NCBI RefSeq assembly: GCF_002148965.1
Contig: NZ_NGFN01000028.1
Location: 1-43,163, forward strand
Reading direction: 5' to 3'
Source of the DNA: Streptomyces swartbergensis
Lineage (GTDB): Bacteria; Actinomycetota; Actinomycetes; Streptomycetales; Streptomycetaceae
DNA length: 43,163 bases
The position numbers and the translations under genes were made by a program. The first letter of the stretch is position 1. Each line of letters begins with the position of its first letter. The notes beneath the pieces were generated by a model, which worked only from the letters and a program-made list of their open reading frames with translations, searched no databases and was not told the DNA's origin. Positions 37,398 through 43,163 of the stretch are shown piece by piece.

Positions 37398-40300
37398 ATG
37401 CTGCTCATCCCATGCCCGTGGTGCGGGCCCCGCGACGAGGCCGAGTTCCACTACGGTGGCCAGGCCCACGTGCCGTATCCGGAGGACCCGGCGTCCCTCA
37501 GCGACGAAGAGTGGGCCCGCTACCTCTTCTTCCGTGACAACACCAAAGGCCCCTTCGCCGAGCGCTGGAGCCACGCGGCGGGCTGCCGCCGCTGGTTCAA
37601 CGCGGTGCGGGACACGTCGACGAACGAGATCCTGACGGTGTACCGGGCGGGGGAGGAACGCCCCGAAACGGTTGAGTCGCGTCCGGCGACTTCTCAGCCG
37701 AGTCCGGCGAATCCAGCCCGTCCGGCGCTTGAGGACGAGGCCGTCCAGGCCGAAGGGGGGTCTGGGGGCACAGCCCCCAGCGGGGTCGAAGGGGCGGAGC
37801 CCCTTGAGGATGGGACGGGTAGGGGCGGCGGGGGCGAAACAACCCAGCCGTTCCGCCACCCCACCCGCGGCCGAATCCACCGCGACACCCCGATCACCTT
37901 CACTTTCGACGGCACCGCATACCAGGGATACCGGGGCGACACCCTCGCCTCCGCCCTCCTCGCCAACGGCGTCCTCCAGGCCGGCACCAGCATCAAGCTC
38001 GGCCGCCCACGCGGCATCTTCTCGGCCGGCGTCGAGGAACCCAACGCCGTCATCCAGATCGAGGCCCCGTTCCCCGAGCCCATGCTCCCGGCCACCACGG
38101 TCGAGCTCTACGACGGCCTCGTCGCGACCAGCCTCCCCGGCCAGGGCCGCCTCGCCACCGAACCGGACCCGGCCCGCTACGACGCCGTACACGCCCACTG
38201 CGATCTGCTGATCGTCGGCGCCGGCCCGGCCGGCCTCGCCGCAGCGGCCGCGGCAGCGACAAGCGGCGCCCGTGTCATCGTCGCCGACGACCAGCCGGAA
38301 CTCGGCGGCACCCTCCTCGGCACGGCCGAACTCCCCGACTGGGTCGAGGAGACCGCCGCCCGGCTCGACGCCGCCCCCGCGGTACGCGTTCTCCGCCGCA
38401 CCACCGTCTTCGGTCACTACGACGACAACCACCTGCTCGCCGTCGAACGCCGCACCAACCACCTCGGCGCCCAAGCCCCCGAGAACGTCTCCCGCGAACG
38501 CGTCTGGCGCATCCGTGCCCGTCGCGTCATCCTCGCCACCGGCGCCCACGAACGCTCCCTGGCCTTCGCGGACAACGACCGCCCCGGAGTGATGCTGGCG
38601 GCCTCCGCCCACACCTACGTCAACCGTTACGGCGTCCTGCCCGGCCGCCACGCGGTCGTCTTCACCACCAACGACAGCGCCTATCCAACGGCCTTGGAAC
38701 TCGCCGCGGCAGGCGTGTCCGTCCAGGCCGTCGTCGACACGCGCCCCGAGCCGGGGGAATGGGCCGAGCGTGCGCGCGCGGCCGGCATCGAGGTGCTGAC
38801 CGGTCATGCCGTCACCGGCACGGAGGGCGACGCGCGGATCACGGCCGTGACGGTCGCCCCGTACGGGGAGTCCGCCGGGCAGCGGGAGTTCGCCGCCGAC
38901 CTGCTGCTGGTCTCCGGCGGCTGGAATCCGGTGGCGCACCTGTTCAGCCAGGCGGGCGGCAAGCTGCGCCACGACGAGGAGCTCGGCACCTTCGTCCCCG
39001 ATACCTGCCGTCAGGCCGTCGAGGTGGCGGGCAGCGCGAGCGGTGTCCTCGACCTGGGCGGCGTCCTCGCGCAGGGCGCCGCCGCCGGCGCCCGTGCGAT
39101 CGAGGCCGAGGGCTACACCCCCGAGACGCCCGCCCTGCCGAAGCCGGCCGCACAGCCGTACACGCCCGCCATGCACGTCTTCACCGTCCCCGGCCGCGAA
39201 GCCGCCCCCCGTTTCGTCGACCTCCAACGCGACGTCACGGTCGACGACCTGGCCCGCGCGACCGGCGCCGGCATGCGCTCGGTCGAGCACACCAAGCGCT
39301 ACACCACGGCCGGCACCGCCAACGACCAGGGCAAGACCTCCGGCGTCCTGGCCGGCGGGGTCGTCGCCGAACTGCTCGGCGTGGACATCTCGGCGCTCGG
39401 CACGACCACGTTCCGTCCCCCCTACACCCCTGTCTCCTTCGCCGCTCTCGCGGGCCGCGACCGAGGCGCCCTGCACGACCCGATCCGGGTGACGGCCCTG
39501 CACCAGTGGCATGTCGAGCACGGCGCCCTGTTCGAGAACGTCGGCCAGTGGAAGCGCCCCTGGTACTACCCGCGCGACGGTGAGGACATGGAGGCCGCCG
39601 TGCTGCGCGAGTGCGCGGCCGCCCGTGAGGGCGTCGCCTTCATGGACGCCTCCACGCTCGGCAAGATCGATGTCCAGGGCCCGGACGCCGGCGTCTTCCT
39701 CGATCTGCTCTACACCAACATGATCAGCACCCTGAAGGTCGGCATGATCCGCTACGGCGTCATGTGCCGCCCCGACGGCATGGTCTTCGACGACGGCACC
39801 GTCATCCGCCTCGCCCCCGACCGCTTCCTGGTCACCACCACGACCGGCAACGCGGCGGCCGTACTGGACTGGATGGAGGAGTGGCTGCAGACCGAGTGGC
39901 CCGAGCTGAAGGTCCACTGCACGTCCGTGACCGAGCAGTGGGCCACCGTCGCCCTGGTCGGCCCCAAGTCCCGTGAGGTCCTCGGCTCGCTCGCGCCCCG
40001 ACTGGCCGTCGCAAGCGAGGACTTCCCGTTCATGGCGTGGCGCGAGACGGCCGTCGCGGGCATCGAGGCCAGGGTGTGCCGGATCAGCTTCTCGGGCGAA
40101 CTGGCCTACGAGATCAACGTGTCACCGTGGCAGGCTCTCGCCCTGTGGCAGGCGCTGTACGAGGCCGGTGCCCCGTACGGCATCATCCCGTACGGCACCG
40201 AGACCATGCACGTCCTGCGGGCCGAGAAGGGCTACCCGATCATCGGCCAGGACACCGACGGCACCGTCACCCCACACGATCTCGGCATGAACTGGGTGGT

Positions 40301-40658
40301 GTCGAAGAAGAAGCCGGACTTCATCGGCAAGCGGTCCTTCGCCCGTGCGGACACCGCCCGCCCCGACCGCAAGCACCTGGTCGGCCTGCTCCCCGAGGAC
40401 CCGGGCACCTTCCTGCCGGAGGGCACTCAGCTTGTCGCCGACAGTGTGCTGCCGGCGCCGCCCGTCCCGATGCTCGGCCACGTCACCTCCAGTTACCGCA
40501 GCGCGGCCCTCGGCCGGACGTTCGCGCTCGCCATGATCAAGGGCGGCCGGGAACGCATCGGCGAGCGGCTGTACGCCCCCGTCGGCGACCGGCTGGTTCC
40601 GGTGACTGTCGCAAGCCCCGTCCTCTACGACCCCGAGGGAGCCCGTCGCGATGGCTGA
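37398..40658 (+). CDS. soxDA: Fused sarcosine oxidase delta-alpha subunit (SoxD-SoxA)
   Basis: One open frame of 1086 residues holds both subunits. Residues 1-85 are a complete SoxD with its zinc ligands Cys6, Cys9, His59 and Cys63 (PCPWCGPRDEAEF, WSHAAGCRRWF). A roughly 65-residue low-complexity linker (Pro, Ala, Glu, Gly) encoded by a hairpin repeat follows. SoxA then starts around residue 155: DTPITFTFDG, TSIKLGRPRGIFSAGVEEPN, LLIVGAGPAGLAAAAAAATS, and the C-terminal folate domain with YGVMCRPDGMVFDDG and ISFSGELAYEINVSP. No in-frame ATG, GTG or TTG lies between the SoxD core and the SoxA core except GTG 37638 inside SoxD, so SoxA has no obvious separate start. The end overlaps soxG by 8 bases. 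Confidence 0.85.
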   Translation: MLLIPCPWCGPRDEAEFHYGGQAHVPYPEDPASLSDEEWARYLFFRDNTKGPFAERWSHAAGCRRWFNAVRDTSTNEILTVYRAGEERPETVESRPATSQPSPANPARPALEDEAVQAEGGSGGTAPSGVEGAEPLEDGTGRGGGGETTQPFRHPTRGRIHRDTPITFTFDGTAYQGYRGDTLASALLANGVLQAGTSIKLGRPRGIFSAGVEEPNAVIQIEAPFPEPMLPATTVELYDGLVATSLPGQGRLATEPDPARYDAVHAHCDLLIVGAGPAGLAAAAAAATSGARVIVADDQPELGGTLLGTAELPDWVEETAARLDAAPAVRVLRRTTVFGHYDDNHLLAVERRTNHLGAQAPENVSRERVWRIRARRVILATGAHERSLAFADNDRPGVMLAASAHTYVNRYGVLPGRHAVVFTTNDSAYPTALELAAAGVSVQAVVDTRPEPGEWAERARAAGIEVLTGHAVTGTEGDARITAVTVAPYGESAGQREFAADLLLVSGGWNPVAHLFSQAGGKLRHDEELGTFVPDTCRQAVEVAGSASGVLDLGGVLAQGAAAGARAIEAEGYTPETPALPKPAAQPYTPAMHVFTVPGREAAPRFVDLQRDVTVDDLARATGAGMRSVEHTKRYTTAGTANDQGKTSGVLAGGVVAELLGVDISALGTTTFRPPYTPVSFAALAGRDRGALHDPIRVTALHQWHVEHGALFENVGQWKRPWYYPRDGEDMEAAVLRECAAAREGVAFMDASTLGKIDVQGPDAGVFLDLLYTNMISTLKVGMIRYGVMCRPDGMVFDDGTVIRLAPDRFLVTTTTGNAAAVLDWMEEWLQTEWPELKVHCTSVTEQWATVALVGPKSREVLGSLAPRLAVASEDFPFMAWRETAVAGIEARVCRISFSGELAYEINVSPWQALALWQALYEAGAPYGIIPYGTETMHVLRAEKGYPIIGQDTDGTVTPHDLGMNWVVSKKKPDFIGKRSFARADTARPDRKHLVGLLPEDPGTFLPEGTQLVADSVLPAPPVPMLGHVTSSYRSAALGRTFALAMIKGGRERIGERLYAPVGDRLVPVTVASPVLYDPEGARRDG
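37717..37819. repeat. Hairpin-rich interspersed repeat between soxD and soxA
   Basis: The element is bounded by CCCGTCC (37717-37723) and GGACGGG (37813-37819). Inside are two tight hairpins: CTGGGGGC/GCCCCCAG (37762-37780) and AAGGGGC/GCCCCTT (37789-37805). It resembles, from memory, a GC-rich extragenic repeat very common in Streptomyces genomes, including the flanking GGGGCGGCGGGGGCG. Here it has no stop codon in the sox frame. Confidence 0.7.
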
Positions 40659-41253
40659 CACCGCCCTTGCCGCCCCGCCCCGCAGCCCCCTGGCGCACGC
40701 CGCCGACCGCCTGGCCGCCGCCACTCGCGCCTCCCGGGGCGCGATCCGGCTGGCCGAACTCCCCTTCCTGACGCAGGTGAACGTGCGCCTGGACGCCAAG
40801 GGAGCGGCGGCGGACGCCGTCGGGCTGGCACTGGGCCTCCAACTGCCCCTCGAACCCGACACCGTCGTGCGCGCGGGGGAATCGACCGCGCTGTGGCTCG
40901 GTCCCGACGAGTGGCTGCTGGTGGGGCCGCCGGGGAACGAGCGGGGCCTGGAAAGCCGGATCCGGGAGGCCGCGGGGGACGAGCCGGTCTCGGTCACCGA
41001 CGTCTCCGCCCAGCGCACCACACTCCTCGTGACGGGTTCGCGCGCACGCGACCTGCTGGCCCACGGGTGCCCGCTGGACCTGCATCCACGGGCCTTCGAG
41101 GCCGGGCGCTGCGCCCAGACGACACTGGGCCGCACCCAGGTCGTCCTGGTCTCCCGCGACGAACCCAGGGCAGGATTCTGGGTACTGGTCCGCTCGTCCT
41201 TCGCCGGTTACCTGGCGGACTGGCTGCTCGACGCGGCGACGGAATACGTCTGA
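40651..41253 (+). CDS. soxG: Sarcosine oxidase subunit gamma
   Basis: The 200-residue protein is the gamma subunit of heterotetrameric sarcosine oxidase, with a partial GcvT-like fold: IRLAELPFLTQVNVRLDAKG, TALWLGPDEWLLVGPPGN, DVSAQRTTLLVTGSRARDLL, LHPRAFEAGRCAQTTLGR and VLVRSSFAGYLADWLLDA. It starts 8 bases before the end of the soxDA frame. It completes the complex that turns sarcosine into glycine with transfer of the methylene unit to THF. A hairpin terminator follows, closing the dimethylglycine oxidase-folD-soxBDAG operon. Confidence 0.92.
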   Translation: MADTALAAPPRSPLAHAADRLAAATRASRGAIRLAELPFLTQVNVRLDAKGAAADAVGLALGLQLPLEPDTVVRAGESTALWLGPDEWLLVGPPGNERGLESRIREAAGDEPVSVTDVSAQRTTLLVTGSRARDLLAHGCPLDLHPRAFEAGRCAQTTLGRTQVVLVSRDEPRAGFWVLVRSSFAGYLADWLLDAATEYV

Positions 41254-41266
41254 TCGACCTGACCCG

Positions 41267-41297
41267 GCTGTGTGAGCCGCCGAGCGGCTCGCACAGC
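41267..41297 (+). terminator. Hairpin terminator after soxG
   Basis: GCTGTGTGAGCCG (41267-41279) pairs with CGGCTCGCACAGC (41285-41297), 13 bp with one wobble and a 5-base loop. Confidence 0.7.
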
Positions 41298-41343
41298 TTC
41301 GGTGTGCCAGGACTATACGGAACACACGGGCCGCGGCTCTGAG

Positions 41344-41492
41344 TTACTCGGCCCGGCCGAGGACGCCCTCACTCACCAGGAAACCGGCCGCCGGTGCGAA
41401 GTCGTCAGCGGGTGTCCGCATGGTGATGGCCGGCGTCCGCCGCCGAGAGGGATCTCCAGTGACTCCCCGGCGGACCAGAGTGTCGGGCTGGA
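41344..41492 (-). pseudogene. fdhD remnant (formate dehydrogenase accessory protein)
   Basis: On the minus strand PDTLV, then ESLEIPLGG in one frame and [20 protein letters not shown] plus VSEGVL in another match the N-terminal region of FdhD, the sulfur-carrier protein for formate dehydrogenase. About 50 codons remain, with a frame change in the middle and a TAA at 41344-41346. The rest of the roughly 280-residue protein, including its active cysteines, is missing. It is fused to the glyA remnant upstream. Confidence 0.65.
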
Positions 41493-41676
41493 CGCAAACA
41501 GGGCGGCCTGGTCGGCGGAGGCGCCGGACTGGGGCTGGACGTTGGCGTACTCGGCGCCGAACAGCTCCTTGAGGCGGTCGACGGCGATCCGCTCGACCAC
41601 GTCGATGCTCGCAGCGGCCGTAGTAGCGCTGTCCCGGGTAGCCCTCGGCGGAGGCGATCATCTCCTGGACTGCTGG
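41493..41676 (-). pseudogene. glyA remnant (serine hydroxymethyltransferase)
   Basis: The minus strand reads [16 protein letters not shown], then after a two-base loss near 41614 [20 protein letters not shown] and [16 protein letters not shown]. This is the N-terminal region of serine hydroxymethyltransferase, with an internal deletion joining the MIASE and AEGYPG motifs. The PLP lysine region is absent. The piece is downstream of purU on the same strand. Sequence from about 41677 to 41755 may be its degraded beginning. SHMT would have used the glycine and methylene-THF produced by SoxBDAG. Confidence 0.7.
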
Positions 41677-41758
41677 ATGTTGGCGTGGAGGGTGGGCCGT
41701 ACGCCTCGGGAGAGCTGTCGGGCGGCGGCTGCGACGGCGGGGAGACGTAGGGGTGGCC

Positions 41759-42631
41759 TCAGCGGAAGACCACGGTGTGGTGGCCGTTGAGCAGGATGCG
41801 GCTCTCGCTGTGCCATTGCACGGCCCGTGCCAGCACACGCGCCTCGACGTCCCGGCCCGTGGTGACCAGCTGGTCGGGGTCGTGGGAGTGGTCCACGCGG
41901 ACGACGTCCTGCTCGATGATGGGCCCTTCGTCCAGGTCGGGGGTGACGTAGTGGGCTGTGGCCCCCACCAGCTTGACCCCTCGCTGGTGGGCCTGGAGGT
42001 AGGGCCGGGCCCCCTTGAAGCTGGGGAGGAAGGAGTGGTGGATATTGATGGCCCGGCCTTCGAACTGCTTGCAGAGGTCGTCCGACAGGATCTGCATGTA
42101 GCGGGCGAGGACCACGAGGTCGATCTCCAAACGCTCCACCAGCTCCAGCAGTCGGGTCTCCGCCTCCGCCTTGGTCTGCGGTGTGACGGGGATGTGGTGG
42201 AAGGGGATGCCCTGGCTCTGTGCGAGCGGCTCGAAGTCCCGGTGGTTGGAGACGATCGCCGGTATCTCGATGTTGAGGGCGCCGGTGCTCTTGCGGAACA
42301 GCAGGTCGTTCAGGCAGTGGCCGTACTTGGAGACCATGATCAGCGTGCGGGTCGGGGCGGCCGCGTCGAACAGCCGCCAGTCGATCCGGTAGGTCTCTGC
42401 CAGCGAGGAGAAACCTGCGCGCATGCGTTCCAATGACGTCTCCGGGTCGGAGACGTCGAAGTGCACACGCATGAAGAAGCGGTCCTGCAGCCGGTCGTCG
42501 AACTGCTGGCTCTCCAGGATGTTCCCGGAGTGCTCGACGAGGAAGCCAGTGACGGCGTGGACCAGTCCGGCCCGGTCGGGACAGGAGAGGGTGAGGACGA
42601 ACTCGCGGCCGGGGCGGGGGCGAGGGGGCAC
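41759..42631 (-). CDS. purU: Formyltetrahydrofolate deformylase
   Basis: The 290-residue protein has an N-terminal ACT domain (FVLTLSCPDRAGLVHAVTGF, RFFMRVHFDV). A formyltransferase-type hydrolase domain follows with VSKYGHCLNDLLFR, INIHHSFLPSFKGARPYLQA and GATAHYVTPDLDEGPIIEQD, containing the conserved Asn, His and Asp of the catalytic site. It hydrolyses 10-formyl-THF to formate and THF, freeing folate for the demethylating oxidases. GTG 42631 is chosen over longer in-frame starts because GGAGG is five bases upstream and the ACT domain begins right after. Its promoter has the cluster's tandem operator, so it belongs to the same regulon although transcribed convergently. Confidence 0.92.
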   Translation of the reverse strand: MPPRPRPGREFVLTLSCPDRAGLVHAVTGFLVEHSGNILESQQFDDRLQDRFFMRVHFDVSDPETSLERMRAGFSSLAETYRIDWRLFDAAAPTRTLIMVSKYGHCLNDLLFRKSTGALNIEIPAIVSNHRDFEPLAQSQGIPFHHIPVTPQTKAEAETRLLELVERLEIDLVVLARYMQILSDDLCKQFEGRAINIHHSFLPSFKGARPYLQAHQRGVKLVGATAHYVTPDLDEGPIIEQDVVRVDHSHDPDQLVTTGRDVEARVLARAVQWHSESRILLNGHHTVVFR

Positions 42632-42644
42632 AGCATCCTCCAGC

Positions 42645-42709
42645 GGTGCGTAATGAGCAACAAGGCGAGCAATACGCAACATAGTCCAAGGGGGAGGAGA
42701 TCCGGTCAA
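42645..42709 (-). promoter_or_regulatory. purU promoter with tandem operators
   Basis: On the minus strand TTGACC (42709-42704) and GACTAT (42686-42681) are 17 bp apart. Downstream lie 42664-42680 (GGCGA-N7-GCAAC) and 42645-42661 (GGTGC-N7-GCAAC), 19 bp apart. Confidence 0.7.
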
Positions 42710-42754
42710 GGGTGTGTCCTGACAGAAATCCGCCGGGCAGACCTTCCGGGTGAT

Positions 42755-42790
42755 GTTGTGCAGGGGGAAATCCGTAGCGCGATAAGCAAC
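42755..42790. promoter_or_regulatory. Orphan tandem operator upstream of purU
   Basis: 42774-42790 is GTAGC-N7-GCAAC (one mismatch). 42755-42771 is GTTGT-N7-GAAAT, 19 bp away. No gene start of the cluster follows; an IS982-type transposase begins at 42934. Confidence 0.5.
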
Positions 42791-42933
42791 AACACCTGGC
42801 ATCGACCGGACCATGGGCACCACCGTCCCGCAGTCGAACGCGTGAGCAGGACGTGGTGGGCAGGGCCCTAGATGAATGAGTCCGATGTGTGTGCTGGTCG
42901 CGACCATGGCGAAGGGCGCCCGTTGGTCAGTGT

Positions 42934-43163
42934 GTGAAGACAAACCTGGACGCCCTCCTGGCGGCACTGTACGTGTTCATCGACGACCACGTGGCGCCTT
43001 GTCGCCGGATCGGGCGACCCCCGAAACTCACGGACGCCGAACTGCTGTGCCTGGCGGTCGCCCAGGTCCTGCTCGGCTTTCCCTCCGCCCGGCACTGGAT
43101 CCGCTTCGCCCACGCCCGGCTCGGCCACCTCTTCCGCTACCTGCCCCAGCAGTCGGCCTACAA
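42934..43163 (+). mobile_element. IS982-family transposase gene, 5' part
   Basis: From GTG 42934 the frame is open to the end of the window, giving 76 residues: VKTNLDALLAALYVFIDDHV, GRPPKLTDAELLCLAVAQVL, LGFPSARHWIRFAHARLGHL, FRYLPQQSAY. This is the N-terminus of IS982-type DDE transposases common in Streptomyces. The catalytic residues lie beyond the window. The left end of the element must be between about 42795 and 42930; I could not fix an inverted repeat without the right end. Confidence 0.75.

Noticed and set aside
37317..39917. An 866-codon open frame on the minus strand
   Set aside because: It is antisense to the soxDA gene, with Gly/Arg/Val-rich meaningless sequence and no ribosome site.

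Overview
The window looks like a Streptomyces chromosome segment. It is very GC-rich, uses GTG starts freely, and carries mycothiol-type formaldehyde detoxification genes and secreted lipoproteins and Tat proteins typical of that genus. It falls into two very different halves.

Left part (about 1-13.8 kb): an accessory, decaying region. After the 3' end of a hypothetical gene comes an alpha/beta hydrolase with an operator-bearing promoter. A patchwork of broken genes follows: a CocE-type hydrolase, an F420-reductase-like fragment, a flavin monooxygenase fragment, and an NmrA-type reductase without its own start. A second NmrA-type gene at 5219-6316 has the same promoter architecture as the hydrolase. 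Next come a transposase-like scrap, a tannase fragment, an inverted piece of the CocE gene, and a galactonate-dehydratase-like gene that has lost its N-terminus. Intact small genes (DUF1330, a spermidine-synthase-like protein, a Tat-exported PHP phosphoesterase) and a hypothetical gene follow. Single-base frameshifts are frequent here.

Middle (12.8-18.3 kb): a minus-strand operon of arylsulfatase, formylglycine-generating enzyme and a frameshifted betaine-type binding protein. A LysR regulator reads divergently, and two near-identical palindromes sit at its start.

Right part (18.4-42.6 kb): an essentially complete choline-to-glycine pathway. BetA and BetB convert choline to glycine betaine. 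A three-component Rieske oxygenase (ferredoxin, FAD reductase, oxygenase) fits demethylation of betaine. A dimethylglycine oxidase makes sarcosine and the heterotetrameric sarcosine oxidase SoxBDAG makes glycine. One-carbon by-products are handled by mycothiol-dependent formaldehyde dehydrogenase plus an MBL hydrolase, MetF-like reductase, FolD and PurU. An ABC importer (ATPase, double-length permease, lipoprotein) brings in betaine. An IclR regulator sits in the middle.

The most striking feature is a 17-bp inverted repeat, GTTGC-N7-GCAAC, found as tandem pairs exactly 19 bp apart in front of every transcription unit of this pathway, usually just downstream of a TTGACN -35 promoter. It is a strong candidate for the operator of the local IclR protein. 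A second notable feature is a hairpin-rich repeat between soxD and soxA that leaves the frame open and fuses the two subunits into one predicted 1086-residue protein. Beyond soxG, remnants of glyA and fdhD lie downstream of purU, and the window ends inside an IS982-type transposase gene.
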